A stretch of 64,000 nt of DNA from Acinetobacter piscicola (GCF_015218165.1 NZ_CP048659.1:930001-994000); one strand, 5' to 3'; numbered from the stretch's first letter, positions 1 through 9,635 are shown. The notes: generated from the letters alone by a model not told the origin. Numbers and translations: made by a program.

Positions 1-969
1 TACTTAATGGCTGTTGCACGTACATTAGATGCTCAAGCACCACATATTGCTTATGCATTGATGATCTGTATGTTCATCGGTTTTGCGGTAAAACTTCCTG
101 TTTTTCCATTACATGGTTGGTTACCCGATGCCCACGCGCAAGCACCTACAGCAGGTTCTGTCGACTTAGCGGGTATCTTGATTAAAACTGCGGCTTACGG
201 TTTATTACGTTTCGTCATTCCGTTCTTCCCTGCAGCATCGGCACAATTTGCAGATATTGCAATCATCTTTGGTTTAATTGGTATCTTCTACGGTGCTTGG
301 TGTGCATTCCAACAAACAGATATGAAACGCTTACTTGCGTACACATCTATTTCGCACATGGGCTTCGTGTTACTTGCACTTTATGCAGGTAATATTTTGA
401 CCTTCCAAGGTTTGATGATCATGATGTTGGCGCATGGTTTATCTTCTGCTGCATTGTTCATTATGTGTGGTCAAGTGTATGAGCGTTTACATACACGTGA
501 TTTACGTTTGATGGGTGGTATTCGTGGTCAATTCCAATATTTACCATTCTTCTTAATGTTCTTTATTGCGGCGTTGGTCGGTATTCCTGGTTTAGGTAAC
601 TTTATTGGTGAGTTCCTGATTTTGATGGGTTCATTTGGTAAATTCCCAATGTTTACCATCATTGCAGCGATCAGTTTAGTATTTGCGGGTCTTTATGGTT
701 TAATCCTGATCCACAAAGCATTATTTGGTACACCAAATGAGCAACAAAAACAGCATTATACAGCTCCGTTAAAAGATCTTGGCGCACGTGAAATCGGTCT
801 TTTGATGATCTGTGTAATCGGTTTGGTATGGTTAGGTATGCATCCACAAACATTCTTAGATGTTTCAAACTCAAGCATGGCGTGGATTGCAAATAGCTAT
901 ATTCCTGTTCAAGAAGCCGTTGAAGCAACGCAGCAAGTTGTTTCTCAACAAAATGCGGGGATCCAATAG
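1..969 (+). CDS. nuoM: NADH-quinone oxidoreductase subunit M (3' part)
   Basis: The frame is open from the window edge, so the start lies upstream. The product is the proton-pumping membrane subunit NuoM of respiratory complex I. The visible 320+ residues are a series of membrane helices with the Mrp-antiporter/ND4 signature: KLPVFPLHGWLPDAHAQAPT near the start (conserved Lys/His/Pro) and a later DMKRLLAYTSISHMGF loop. The gene ends two bases before nuoN starts, the normal end of the nuo operon. The family and order (nuoM then nuoN) make the call secure. Confidence 0.97.
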   Translation, partial: YLMAVARTLDAQAPHIAYALMICMFIGFAVKLPVFPLHGWLPDAHAQAPTAGSVDLAGILIKTAAYGLLRFVIPFFPAASAQFADIAIIFGLIGIFYGAWCAFQQTDMKRLLAYTSISHMGFVLLALYAGNILTFQGLMIMMLAHGLSSAALFIMCGQVYERLHTRDLRLMGGIRGQFQYLPFFLMFFIAALVGIPGLGNFIGEFLILMGSFGKFPMFTIIAAISLVFAGLYGLILIHKALFGTPNEQQKQHYTAPLKDLGAREIGLLMICVIGLVWLGMHPQTFLDVSNSSMAWIANSYIPVQEAVEATQQVVSQQNAGIQ

Positions 970-971
970 TC

Positions 972-2468
972 ATGAATTTTACAATGTCATTTTCGGATCT
1001 CATGCCTTTGGCACCTGTCATGATTGTAGCTTTGACTGCAGTCGTGGTGATGATCTTAACGGCAATCAAACGTAATCATAATTTGATTGCAACAGCTTCA
1101 GTGGTTGGTTTAAACCTTGCGGCGCTTGATTTGATAATCATGATGTTTGGTGGTGCGTTCGCACCATCAAATGTGATGGGCATGTTTATGGTTGACCCAT
1201 TTACATTGTTCTATCAATTGCTTGCGATTGTTGCTGCGTTAGCATGTTGTACTTTGTCACATGCATACATTGAAACCTATAAAGACCATCGTGAAGAACT
1301 TTATATCTTGATGTTGATCTCTGTTGCAGGGGCGATGTTAATGGTAGCAAGTTCGCACTTTGCATCGTTCTTTATTAGCTTAGAGTTAATGTCGATTCCG
1401 ATGTATGGTTTGGTGGCTTATACACATCAACGTTCAAAATCGTTAGAAGCGGGAATTAAATATTTAGTTCTTTCTGCAACTGCGTCTGCAATGTTGTTGA
1501 TGGGTATGGCATATATCTATGCATATACAGGTTCTTTAGCATTCTATGATGCTGTACCTGCATTGTTCCAAGTCATTCAACAACCAATGGTGATCTTAGG
1601 CCTAGGTCTCATTATCTTTGCAATTGGCTTTAAGCTTTCTCTTGCACCATTTCACAAATGGACACCTGATGTTTATCAAGGTGCACCTGCGCCAATCGCA
1701 ACATTCTTGGCGACTGTGGCAAAAGTTGCAACGATTGGTTTATTGGTACGTTACATTTTGACTTCGGGTGCAATTTTAGTCCCTTCAATTGTGACAATCA
1801 TTACTGTAATTGCAGTACTTTCAATCTTGGTCGGTAACTTCCTTGCTGTACGTCAAGTAAACTTAAAACGTATTTTAGGTTATTCTTCGATTGCACATTT
1901 TGGTTATTTATTGATTGCTTTAGTCAGCACAACCTATGCAAGCTTAGGCAGTGTAACGGTTTATATTGCGACTTATACATTAACAACGATTGGTGCTTTT
2001 GGTGCAGTTGCTTTGATGTCAAGTCCATATAACAATGTTGATGAAGCTGAATCACTTGCAGACTATCGTGGTTTATTCTGGCGCCGTCCAGTATTGACTG
2101 CAACTTTAACTGTGATGATGTTATCTCTTGCAGGTATTCCATTAACTGCGGGCTTCATTGGTAAGTTCCTTGTGGTGATGTCTGCTGTGACAGCTCAAAA
2201 CTGGTTCTTAGCTGCAATGATTATTGTGGGTAGTGGTATTGGTTTATATTACTATTTACGTGTGATGGTTGTGATGTATATGACCCCACCTGAAAATCCT
2301 CGTATTGATGCTGTTGATCATTGGGGACAAAAAGTCGGTGGTCTTATGGTTTTAGGTGCAGCTGCTTTAGTCTTGATCATTGGTGTTTATCCAGACCCAT
2401 TGATTGACTTAGCGCTTAAATCTGAAATTTTATCACCTATTCATATGATGCTAAGCCAACAGCAATAA
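972..2468 (+). CDS. nuoN: NADH-quinone oxidoreductase subunit N
   Basis: Complete 498-residue polytopic membrane protein, the usual NuoN length. It is the ND2-like antiporter subunit of complex I and is the last gene of the nuo operon. It has the family motifs ELMSIPMYGLVAY, KLSLAPFHKWTPDVYQGAP and RQVNLKRILGYSSIAHFGYL. The ATG follows the nuoM stop by two bases, so translation is probably coupled. A strong hairpin terminator follows. Confidence 0.97.
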   Translation: MNFTMSFSDLMPLAPVMIVALTAVVVMILTAIKRNHNLIATASVVGLNLAALDLIIMMFGGAFAPSNVMGMFMVDPFTLFYQLLAIVAALACCTLSHAYIETYKDHREELYILMLISVAGAMLMVASSHFASFFISLELMSIPMYGLVAYTHQRSKSLEAGIKYLVLSATASAMLLMGMAYIYAYTGSLAFYDAVPALFQVIQQPMVILGLGLIIFAIGFKLSLAPFHKWTPDVYQGAPAPIATFLATVAKVATIGLLVRYILTSGAILVPSIVTIITVIAVLSILVGNFLAVRQVNLKRILGYSSIAHFGYLLIALVSTTYASLGSVTVYIATYTLTTIGAFGAVALMSSPYNNVDEAESLADYRGLFWRRPVLTATLTVMMLSLAGIPLTAGFIGKFLVVMSAVTAQNWFLAAMIIVGSGIGLYYYLRVMVVMYMTPPENPRIDAVDHWGQKVGGLMVLGAAALVLIIGVYPDPLIDLALKSEILSPIHMMLSQQQ

Positions 2469-2492
2469 TCTATCAATACGATTTGTTTTAAC

Positions 2493-2524
2493 AAAAAAAG
2501 CCCTCAAACATTGGGGGCTTTTCT
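2493..2524 (+). terminator. Rho-independent terminator of the nuo operon
   Basis: AGCCCTCAA / TTGGGGGCT stem (one G-T pair) with a 3-base loop, an A-run before it and a T-rich tail. It lies 24 bases after the nuoN stop. Confidence 0.85.
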
Positions 2525-2589
2525 TATATCTTATATAAAAAACATTTATAATAGTGAATATTTACTTTTATCCTTTTAGGTGTACTCCC

Positions 2590-3225
2590 GTGTCTATTCA
2601 AGAAATTCGCCATCCACTTATTCGTCATAAATTAGGTTTATTACGTCGTGCAGATATTAGTACTAAGAATTTCCGTGAATTAGCGCAAGAAGTCACAATG
2701 CTGCTTACTTATGAAGCAACTAAAGATTTACCTGTATGTGATCATGAAATTGATGGTTGGAATGGTAAAGTGACTGTAGATCGTATTGCCGGTAAAAAAA
2801 TTACAGTTGTCCCTATTTTACGTGCAGGGATTGGCATGTTAGATGGTTTTCTTAATCTAATTCCAAGTGCAAAAGTCTCTGTACTCGGTTTAGAGCGTGA
2901 TGAAGAAACTTTGGAAGCACGCACTTACTATAAAAAACTAGTGCCTGATGTACAAAATCGTTTGGCGATGATTATTGATCCAATGCTTGCAACGGGATCA
3001 TCTTTAGTCGCTGCAATTGATGTGCTTAAAGCCAGTGGTTGTAAAGATATTCGCGTCATGGTACTTGTTGCTGCACCTGAAGGAATAAAACGAGTTACTG
3101 AAGCACATCCTGATGTGACTATTTTTACAGCTTCAATTGATAAAGGTCTAAATGAAAATGGTTATATTGTTCCTGGTCTAGGTGATGCAGGCGATAAAAT
3201 TTTTGGTAGTGTGCAAAAAGACTAA
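2590..3225 (+). CDS. upp: Uracil phosphoribosyltransferase
   Basis: Pyrimidine salvage enzyme: uracil + PRPP to UMP. It starts [15 protein letters not shown], like known Upp proteins, and has the PRPP-binding loop DPMLATGSS at residues 130-138 and the C-terminal uracil-binding region [12 protein letters not shown] chose the GTG at 2590 (211 aa) because it sits 7-8 bases after an AGGTG ribosome site and matches the family N-terminus. An in-frame ATG at 2554 would add 12 residues not seen in the family. Single gene with its own terminator. Confidence 0.95.
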   Translation: MSIQEIRHPLIRHKLGLLRRADISTKNFRELAQEVTMLLTYEATKDLPVCDHEIDGWNGKVTVDRIAGKKITVVPILRAGIGMLDGFLNLIPSAKVSVLGLERDEETLEARTYYKKLVPDVQNRLAMIIDPMLATGSSLVAAIDVLKASGCKDIRVMVLVAAPEGIKRVTEAHPDVTIFTASIDKGLNENGYIVPGLGDAGDKIFGSVQKD

Positions 3226-3240
3226 AATTTAGTAATATAA

Positions 3241-3267
3241 AAAGGAAGCTTTATGGCTTCCTTTTTT
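3241..3267 (+). terminator. Terminator after upp
   Basis: Perfect AAGGAAGC / GCTTCCTT stem with a TTTATG-type loop and a T6 tail, 15 bases after the upp stop. Confidence 0.85.
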
Positions 3268-3302
3268 GTCGGAAATTATTATAAAAATTAGAGAATTGAT
3301 TT

Positions 3303-5087
3303 ATGTTCTATAAGGGGATCGTGGTTCAATATGATGTTGAAGAACAGAAGGGTTTTATTGAACTCGTTCAAGATCAACGCATCATTCATTTTCATTTGTC
3401 TGATTTCCCAAATTCAGACATTCCGCCTCAGCTAAATGAACGAATTAAATGTGCGGTTTTAGAAAGTGCTGATCAATTGAGCGCCAATTGTATTGTACGT
3501 TTAGATATTAAAAATGCGACTCAAAAAGTACAACATACAAAAACCTCTTATACTTCACAATTGATAGAAGAACAGCATGTTCAGTCTAAGCGTATGAGTC
3601 GTAAATCTACGCTTGCTAAATTGCGTTTGTTAAATGAAAGTCGTACAACAGTTGAAGCAGTTGAAGCAGTTGAAGCAGTTGAAGCAGTTGAAGCAGTTGA
3701 AGCAGTTGAAGCAGTTGAAGCAGTTGAAGCAGTTGAAGCAGTTGAAGCAGTTGAAGCAGTTGAAGCAGTTGAAGCAGTTGAAGCAGTTGAAGCAGTTGAA
3801 GTAGTTGAAGCAGTTGAAGCAGTTGAAGCAGTTGAAGCAGTTGAAGCACAAAACAATATTGCGGAAGTGATTCGACAGCTGACACCACAAGCAAAATTGC
3901 AACTGAATGAATATTTATCATCAGTTCCAGCAGATGATGTAGAACGTGAAAGCTCCTCACATCCACAGATTAATGAAACTTTAGATCATCGTCATGGATC
4001 TAAGATAGATAGAGATTCCTCAATAGCAATAGCATCAAGTGATTTAGAGCAAGCTCCATTACCCGATACAGCACTTTCGAGTACAGCATTGCTCGATGTA
4101 GAGTTACAGCCCTTAACCCACGCTTTTTTGAAAGATGATCAAATTCAAGTTGATATACCGTCTTTAGCACAAGATAGCATTATACAAGAGGTTAATTCCA
4201 AGGATGCTGTCCTAGAGGTTGAGGCTAAAGTATTAGAACCAGTTCAAAGTATAGTGATCCATGAAATTGATGTTTCTCAAGCTTCATCAAATTTAAAAAT
4301 TGATTTAGATCATTCTGTTGTAAAAAAACAAGATATGCCTATATTTGAGCATCATCCACCACAGCATAATATCAACGATGATATAGAGAGTGCTTCATCT
4401 GTTAAGCAAGAAGAGTTATCTTTTCAAATTATTGAAAATGTAGATCTCGCTGAAAAAGTCATACAAATTACGGATGAGCCTTTTACTGAGTTAAAGACAG
4501 GTGACGAAGTACAAAAAAGTATCATGATGCCGTCTGAGCATCCGATTGATGTCTCGAAGCAGCCTGAAATTATACAAGAACAACCAAGTCTAGAAGTCTC
4601 TTCAGATCAAATGGAAAAATTAACACATTACAATGCTGTGCCTGAACAGTCTAAAGTGGAACATGAAAATGTTACATCCTGTGCTGTGAGCAAAACAGAG
4701 TCATCTGAAATCTTAAAAACAATCGATTTAGATAAGGCAGCAGTGACTAAAAGTGATGTAAAGCAAAATAATATAGAGACAAGAGTAGCGAAGGAGCAAG
4801 TACTGAAGGAAATATCAAGTTTTAAAGAAAACTCGGTATATCTAAATCTAAAAACCCAAATTTTATATGGCAAATGGCAGCCCATCAAAGAAAAAAAACA
4901 ACGTAAAATTTATGTCAATCCACTTTATTTGATCGCTGTGATTATCATAGTGCTTGGTGCAACCGTGAGTTATTTGGCATATCAAAAATATCAAAAGCAC
5001 CAACAAGCGCAAGAGGCTAAGCTGAATTTATATAAATTAGAGCAAGAAAAGAAAAATGCTGCACAAAAAAATGCTGCCTTAAGATAA
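3303..5087 (+). CDS. Cold-shock-like domain protein with Val-Glu-Ala repeat and C-terminal transmembrane segment
   Basis: 594-residue protein of unknown function. Residues 1-68 look like a cold-shock/OB domain (MFYKGIVVQYDVEEQKGFIE, then IIHFHLSDF), which would bind nucleic acid. Residues 117-182 are 22 tandem VEA triplets (the 17th is VEV). A long acidic, low-complexity region follows. One transmembrane helix lies at about 539-561, and a basic/Gln-rich tail ends the protein. Acinetobacter species have proteins combining a cold-shock domain with C-terminal membrane segments, but I do not recognise this exact architecture. It stands alone between upp and finR. The acidic middle is probably disordered. 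Confidence 0.8.
   Translation: MFYKGIVVQYDVEEQKGFIELVQDQRIIHFHLSDFPNSDIPPQLNERIKCAVLESADQLSANCIVRLDIKNATQKVQHTKTSYTSQLIEEQHVQSKRMSRKSTLAKLRLLNESRTTVEAVEAVEAVEAVEAVEAVEAVEAVEAVEAVEAVEAVEAVEAVEAVEAVEVVEAVEAVEAVEAVEAQNNIAEVIRQLTPQAKLQLNEYLSSVPADDVERESSSHPQINETLDHRHGSKIDRDSSIAIASSDLEQAPLPDTALSSTALLDVELQPLTHAFLKDDQIQVDIPSLAQDSIIQEVNSKDAVLEVEAKVLEPVQSIVIHEIDVSQASSNLKIDLDHSVVKKQDMPIFEHHPPQHNINDDIESASSVKQEELSFQIIENVDLAEKVIQITDEPFTELKTGDEVQKSIMMPSEHPIDVSKQPEIIQEQPSLEVSSDQMEKLTHYNAVPEQSKVEHENVTSCAVSKTESSEILKTIDLDKAAVTKSDVKQNNIETRVAKEQVLKEISSFKENSVYLNLKTQILYGKWQPIKEKKQRKIYVNPLYLIAVIIIVLGATVSYLAYQKYQKHQQAQEAKLNLYKLEQEKKNAAQKNAALR
3651..3848 (+). repeat. Tandem repeat, 22 x 9 bp GTTGAAGCA
   Basis: Twenty-two adjacent 9-base units encode Val-Glu-Ala. 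All are identical except unit 17 (starting 3795), where GCA is GTA. The repeat is in frame, so slippage changes protein length without breaking the frame. It also leaves three antisense frames open, which explains spurious minus-strand reading frames here. Confidence 0.97.
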
Positions 5088-5098
5088 TCGGCAGCATT
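5070..5098 (+). terminator. Possible weak terminator overlapping a gene end
   Basis: AATGCTGCC / GGCAGCATT stem whose loop contains the TAA stop of the upstream gene. The tail is only moderately T-rich. It lies between convergent genes. Confidence 0.4.
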
Positions 5099-5126
5099 GA
5101 TCATTTTAATCTATACCATGATGAGG

Positions 5127-6026
5127 TTAATGCGTATGGATTTCGACTTGATCTTCACAGAACTGCAAGAATGAACGTAAACCTGGACCTTGATATTTTT
5201 GGCGATGTACCAGCATATATAGCGGGCGAGTCAGTGTCCAAAAAGGTGTTTTTAAAATAACCAATTGTTGTTTTTCTAATAAAGGCTCAATGGCTAATTT
5301 AGAAATACACGATACTCCTAAACCACCTGCGACAATTTTTAGAATAGCTTCATTGTGTCCAAGTGTTAAACGTATATTGGCATCAGGAATATCTTGTAAA
5401 ATCGCATTATCGAAGACTTCACGTGTTCCTGAACCTTCTTCACGTAAAATCCATTGAACAGTATAAAAATCCTCAGGGGTCAATGGACGATTTAATTTTG
5501 CCAAAGGATGGTTGGACGAGCAGCACACAGCGAGTTCATCATCACGCCAAGGAATGCATTGTAACTGTGGTAAATGACATGACCCTTCAATGAGTGCTAA
5601 ATCTAATTGAAATTGATTGACTGCCTCAATCATTTGACGGGTATTACCGACTTGTAACTGTAAATGTGCTTGTGGGCGGATTTGTAAAAAATCGGCCATT
5701 AGATCAGGCATTAAGTAATCACTGATCGTGAGTGTTGCACCAATACGTAAGTCGATACTTTGTAATTCACCTTTGGCCGCTTGTTCAAAAGATTCACAAC
5801 GACCTAAAATTTCTAAAGCTTGTGGAAGTAAAAAACGACCTAAATCATTGAGTTGTAGTCTTTTTCCTAAGCGGTCAAATAAAGGTGCACCCAACCCATC
5901 TTCAAGATCTGCCAAAGCCATACTGGCAGCACTTTGTGTCAGCCGCACAGCATCACTGGCTTTGGTTACTGTACCTTCTTGAGCGACTGCTACGAAAACA
6001 GCCAGTTGACGTAAAGTCATGCGCAT
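5127..6026 (-). CDS. finR: LysR-family transcriptional regulator, FinR-like
   Basis: 299 residues, the normal LysR length. The winged helix-turn-helix is in the first 60 residues (LRQLAVFVAVAQEGTVTKAS, then LTQSAASMALADLE), followed by the periplasmic-binding-like effector domain. It is transcribed away from fpr across a 167-bp gap. In Pseudomonas the LysR protein FinR is encoded beside fpr and activates it under oxidative or iron stress. The N-terminus and neighbourhood fit FinR, which I infer rather than prove. A second in-frame ATG lies two codons in. Confidence 0.8.
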   Translation of the reverse strand: MRMTLRQLAVFVAVAQEGTVTKASDAVRLTQSAASMALADLEDGLGAPLFDRLGKRLQLNDLGRFLLPQALEILGRCESFEQAAKGELQSIDLRIGATLTISDYLMPDLMADFLQIRPQAHLQLQVGNTRQMIEAVNQFQLDLALIEGSCHLPQLQCIPWRDDELAVCCSSNHPLAKLNRPLTPEDFYTVQWILREEGSGTREVFDNAILQDIPDANIRLTLGHNEAILKIVAGGLGVSCISKLAIEPLLEKQQLVILKTPFWTLTRPLYMLVHRQKYQGPGLRSFLQFCEDQVEIHTH

Positions 6027-6193
6027 GTGAATAGCCTTAAGCTGAGACGTTTTTTCATAAGCTTTAAAAATCCATTTAATTGGTGATTTATGAACAAAAA
6101 ACTGGATTTGATGAAAGAAGTCAATTGAAATAAATACGATAAATTATCCTGACATGCTACCATGAGCATAGTCATTCATGCCACGTTGAAATC

Positions 6194-6955
6194 ATGTCAA
6201 TTGAAAAATTTAGTGTAGAAAAGGTTTTATCTGTACACCGTTGGACCAATACTTTATTTAGCTTCACCATGACACGACCCGCACACTTTAAATTCACCGC
6301 AGGGCAATTTGCACGTATTGGGTTAAAAGTTGCAGATGATTTGGTGGTGCGCGCCTATTCTGTTGTTTCTTCTCCGTTCGAGGAAACCTTAGAGTTTTTT
6401 TCGATCGTTGTACCAGATGGTGCATTTACTTCTAATTTACAACATCTACAAGTGGGAGATGAATTGTATTTGGAAAAAGTGGCCTATGGTTTTTTAACTT
6501 TAACTCGCTATCAATTACCTTTGCCGCATGATTTATGGTTGTTGGCGACAGGAACGGGTTTAGCGCCTTTTATTTCCATGCTACAAGACTTTGAAACTTG
6601 GCAGAAATATCAATTTATTACGCTTGTTTATAGTGTACGTTCAGCAGCTGAGCTGGCTTATGTAGACCGTATTCAAGAAATCGTTGAGACTTTTGGGGAA
6701 GGGCACACAGGCTTTAAATTTGTGCCGATTATTACCCGAGACCCACAGGCTGCTTTACATGATCGTTTGCCAATTTTGATTGAAAATGGTGAATTGGAAA
6801 AGGCAGTCGGTTTAAACCTTAGTCCTACAACGACACACGTGATGTTGTGTGGAAATCCACAAATGGTGGATGACACCAAAGATGCTTTAAAGGCACGTGG
6901 TTTGAGCATGAATAGACGTGGTGAAGGTAATATTGCTGTAGAAAATTATTGGTAG
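6194..6955 (+). CDS. fpr: Ferredoxin--NADP+ reductase
   Basis: 253-residue cytoplasmic flavoprotein moving electrons between NADPH and ferredoxin or flavodoxin. The FAD-binding motif RAYSVVSSP is at residues 53-61 and the NADP-binding motif GTGLAPF at 120-126. The C-terminus ends in ENYW, as in subclass I bacterial Fpr. It is divergent from the FinR-like regulator and followed by a strong terminator, so it is probably monocistronic and controlled from the shared intergenic region. Confidence 0.93.
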   Translation: MSIEKFSVEKVLSVHRWTNTLFSFTMTRPAHFKFTAGQFARIGLKVADDLVVRAYSVVSSPFEETLEFFSIVVPDGAFTSNLQHLQVGDELYLEKVAYGFLTLTRYQLPLPHDLWLLATGTGLAPFISMLQDFETWQKYQFITLVYSVRSAAELAYVDRIQEIVETFGEGHTGFKFVPIITRDPQAALHDRLPILIENGELEKAVGLNLSPTTTHVMLCGNPQMVDDTKDALKARGLSMNRRGEGNIAVENYW

Positions 6956-6984
6956 AATATTTCTAAAGCTTAGATTTTAGAATG

Positions 6985-7019
6985 AAGAGCATTTATAGAT
7001 GATATAAATGCTCTTTTTT
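6985..7019 (+). terminator. Terminator after fpr
   Basis: Long AAGAGCATTTATA / TATAAATGCTCTT stem with a 5-base loop and a T6 tail. Confidence 0.88.
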
Positions 7020-7024
7020 GATGC

Positions 7025-7462
7025 TTAATGTACGAACATATCCATAAATTCACGTAATTCATAAATGGCAGACTCCATGTCCGTACTGAGCCATGTAGGT
7101 TCAAAAAAACCAGAATAAAACTCTAAACGCTCTTGTGGAACAACGATGCGAATCGGACATTCTTCTTCAACCAAACGCCAAGGAATAATCGGGACTTCTG
7201 CATCTAAAAAAGGCGCAACATTACGAATATCAATAATCATGGCATTAATACAGTCAGGAAATGGCATGACGGATAATTCTTCAGTACGGCGGCGAAAATA
7301 TTCTAAATCTCCCCATTTGAGAACATAGCTTTGCTTTGTAAACTCAATGATCCCAATTAAATGTTCATCACGTGTGGTATGCAAAAAGCATTGATGAGTG
7401 ACATCTGTGTCTAAGTCTAAACAGACACTTTGCCGTTGATAAGCCATATTGTCCATAGCCAA
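7025..7462 (-). CDS. Conserved hypothetical protein (145 aa)
   Basis: Soluble 145-residue protein with no signal peptide or membrane segment. It contains a hydrophobic stretch, CINAMIIDIRNVAPF, followed by EVPIIPWRLV. These patterns are faintly like a SpoIIAA/STAS-type fold, but no motif is decisive and I do not assign a function. The start has two close Met codons (MAMDNMAY). It faces fpr tail to tail. Confidence 0.7.
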   Translation of the reverse strand: MAMDNMAYQRQSVCLDLDTDVTHQCFLHTTRDEHLIGIIEFTKQSYVLKWGDLEYFRRRTEELSVMPFPDCINAMIIDIRNVAPFLDAEVPIIPWRLVEEECPIRIVVPQERLEFYSGFFEPTWLSTDMESAIYELREFMDMFVH

Positions 7463-7601
7463 ATAAGAGGGTCATTAGTATAGCTGATATTCAAAATCTT
7501 GCCATGAAATAGACGCTTTACTTTCATTTAAATTAATTTACACACCGCAACATGATCACCTGATAGTATAAAAATGCATCACATGGAGAAGGAGTATAGA
7601 A

Positions 7602-7745
7602 ATGAAACATGACTTTTCTAGACCAGCACATGTTATAAGTACTGAAGAGACCACACAGAAAAAACGTTTACCTGTGTATATGCTGATTCTTGTGGGGTTA
7701 TTTCTTGTTGCTTTAGTTGTGTATATGCTTGCAGATTGGATGTAA
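7602..7745 (+). CDS. Small single-pass membrane protein (47 aa)
   Basis: Short gene with a very good ribosome site (GGAGAAGGAG, ending 6 bases before the ATG). The product begins MKHDFSRPAHVIST, has a basic KKR boundary, and then one hydrophobic helix (about residues 25-44) ending ADWM. A clear terminator lies 80 bases downstream, so it is a stand-alone transcript. Function unknown. Confidence 0.7.
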   Translation: MKHDFSRPAHVISTEETTQKKRLPVYMLILVGLFLVALVVYMLADWM

Positions 7746-7826
7746 GCTCATTCTGTTTTATAAATTATTGTTTATTATATTTTTATATACTTAAACGCTG
7801 AAAATTCATAATCGAAAACCCTAAAT

Positions 7827-7862
7827 AACTCTAACAGCGTTCAGCTCGTTAGAGTTTTTAAA
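7827..7862 (+). terminator. Terminator after the 47-aa membrane protein gene
   Basis: AACTCTAAC / GTTAGAGTT perfect stem with a T5 tail. It lies in the 255-bp gap before the channel gene; the rest of that gap is AT-rich with nothing else seen. Confidence 0.75.
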
Positions 7863-8000
7863 TTTTATATTTGTTGTATTTATGCTGCTAAAAATTGAAT
7901 AAAAAAACAACACAAGATAACGTGAGGGTGTGCTTTAAAAATGATCAAACGAAATTGAATTAAGCCACTTAAAACCTCAACATAAAAAAGGGGATAACAA

Positions 8001-9635
8001 ATGAATGAATTTTTAGTTGCGCGTGGTGGTCATTTAGATGCCCTGTATTATTGGGAACAGTTTCAACCCATTATTGCTGCAATCGTCATTTTATTGGTGG
8101 GATGGATTATTGCACTGATTATTGCAGCAGGGATTAAAAAGATATTGACCAAGTTAGGCACAAACCAAAAATTGTCTAATGCGACAGGTCATCGTTCAAA
8201 TATTGAAAATATTGTCTCGAGAGTTATTTTTTGGGTAGTGATGGTGATCGCGGTGATTGGTGCATTAAATGTACTCAATCTGAGCAGTATCAGCAGTCCA
8301 TTTAGTAACATGATTCAGCAATTTTTATTGTTTATTCCACAACTTCTTGCCGCCATTGCGATCGGTTTTGTGGGTTGGATTGTTGCCAATTTAGTCAAAG
8401 TCGGGCTAAAAAATTTATTAGACCGTACTCAGCTCGATGAAAAGCTGAGTGCAGAAGTCGGTGTAAATCCAATTAGTCACAATATTGCAGATATTGTTTA
8501 TTGGTTAATCTTATTGCTTTTCCTTCCCATTGTACTGTCAATTTTAGGTCTACAAGGCTTATTGATTCCTGTGCAAAATATGGTCAATGAGGCTATTTCT
8601 TATTTACCAAACATTTTCATCGCGGGTGTGGTTATTTTTGTTGGTTATATCTTAGCAAAAATTGTACGTGGCATTGTAGAAGGGTTAAGCAATAGTTTAA
8701 ATCTACAAGCGCAAGCTGAAAAAATTGGTTTATTTAAAAATGGGAGTTTATCTAAACTACTAGGTTCATTTGTTTTTGCCATTGTGATGATTACGTCATT
8801 GATTGTGGCATTTGAAGCATTAGGCATTCAAGCGATTTCTCAGCCTGCTACTGCAATGTTGGCTGAAATCATGAATGCCATTCCGCATATTATTGCGGCA
8901 GGTCTGATCTTAATTGTGGCATATGTTGTTTCTCGCTTTGTTGGGCGTTTGGTTGCTGAAATCATTGCAGGGACAGGTGTAGATGAGATTCCTGCAAAAC
9001 TCGATGTACAGCGTTTTCTCGGTCAAACCAAAATTTCATGCGTGGTTGGTTATCTGATTGTATTTTTTACCATGCTGTTTGCTGTATCAGAAGCAGCCAA
9101 CCGTCTAGGCTTCGAGCAAGTCAGTGGCTTGATCTCGATGTTTATCCAGTTCGGTGCGGATATCTTACTCGGTGCTGTGATTTTAGTAATCGGGTTTTGG
9201 TTGGCAAACCTTGTGGCAAATGTGGTGCAACGCGGTGAATACAACAGTTCACGTTGGTTAGGTAATTTAGTTCGTATCCTGATCATGGGGCTTGTCATTG
9301 CAATGGGTCTACGTGCAATGGGTATTGCTGACTCGATTGTAAATCTAGCATTTGGCTTAACTTTGGGTGCAGTGGCAGTTGCGTTTGCTTTGGCATTTGG
9401 TTTAGGTGGTCGTCAACCTGCGGAGCGTGTATTGACGGATTTGATTGATAAAGCAAAGAAAGAAGGTAATAAACCGAATCCTTTGGCACAAAAATCAACA
9501 ATAGCAAATCCTGTAGAAAATCAAGTAACGACTGATACACCGACCATTGAATCTGAATATCAATCTACTTTAGATCAAGTAAAGCCTGCACTAGATTCAA
9601 ATTCTGATTATCCGTTGAAAGATGACCTGAATTAA
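8001..9635 (+). CDS. CmpX-like mechanosensitive channel family membrane protein
   Basis: 544-residue inner-membrane protein built from several repeats of the 'conserved TM helix' unit: paired hydrophobic helices, each followed by an amphipathic segment of the type ILVGWIIALIIAAGIKKIL, FVGWIVANLVKVGLKNLL, FVGYILAKIVRGIVEGL and VIGFWLANLVANVVQ. The last helix, LGAVAVAFALAFGLGGRQPA, resembles the MscS pore helix. A charged cytoplasmic tail of about 60 residues follows. This matches Pseudomonas CmpX-type proteins. A GGGGATAA ribosome site precedes the ATG, and a terminator follows. Confidence 0.85.
   Translation: MNEFLVARGGHLDALYYWEQFQPIIAAIVILLVGWIIALIIAAGIKKILTKLGTNQKLSNATGHRSNIENIVSRVIFWVVMVIAVIGALNVLNLSSISSPFSNMIQQFLLFIPQLLAAIAIGFVGWIVANLVKVGLKNLLDRTQLDEKLSAEVGVNPISHNIADIVYWLILLLFLPIVLSILGLQGLLIPVQNMVNEAISYLPNIFIAGVVIFVGYILAKIVRGIVEGLSNSLNLQAQAEKIGLFKNGSLSKLLGSFVFAIVMITSLIVAFEALGIQAISQPATAMLAEIMNAIPHIIAAGLILIVAYVVSRFVGRLVAEIIAGTGVDEIPAKLDVQRFLGQTKISCVVGYLIVFFTMLFAVSEAANRLGFEQVSGLISMFIQFGADILLGAVILVIGFWLANLVANVVQRGEYNSSRWLGNLVRILIMGLVIAMGLRAMGIADSIVNLAFGLTLGAVAVAFALAFGLGGRQPAERVLTDLIDKAKKEGNKPNPLAQKSTIANPVENQVTTDTPTIESEYQSTLDQVKPALDSNSDYPLKDDLN

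Noticed and set aside
671..1075. Frames opposite or across the nuoM-nuoN junction
   Set aside because: Shadows of well-recognised complex I genes.
2554..2589. Longer N-terminus for upp from the ATG at 2554
   Set aside because: The GTG at 2590 fits the family N-terminus and has the ribosome site.
3651..3848. Possible CRISPR array
   Set aside because: Units are contiguous with no spacers, and they lie within a coding frame.
3581..3966. Three minus-strand open frames (Ser-Thr-Ala, Leu-Leu-Gln and Cys-Phe-Asn repeats)
   Set aside because: They are the antisense reading of the 9-bp coding repeat, which has no stop in any frame.
6027..6193. Specific FinR binding site in the finR-fpr gap
   Set aside because: Several weak T-N11-A patterns occur in this AT-rich gap; none stands out enough to annotate.
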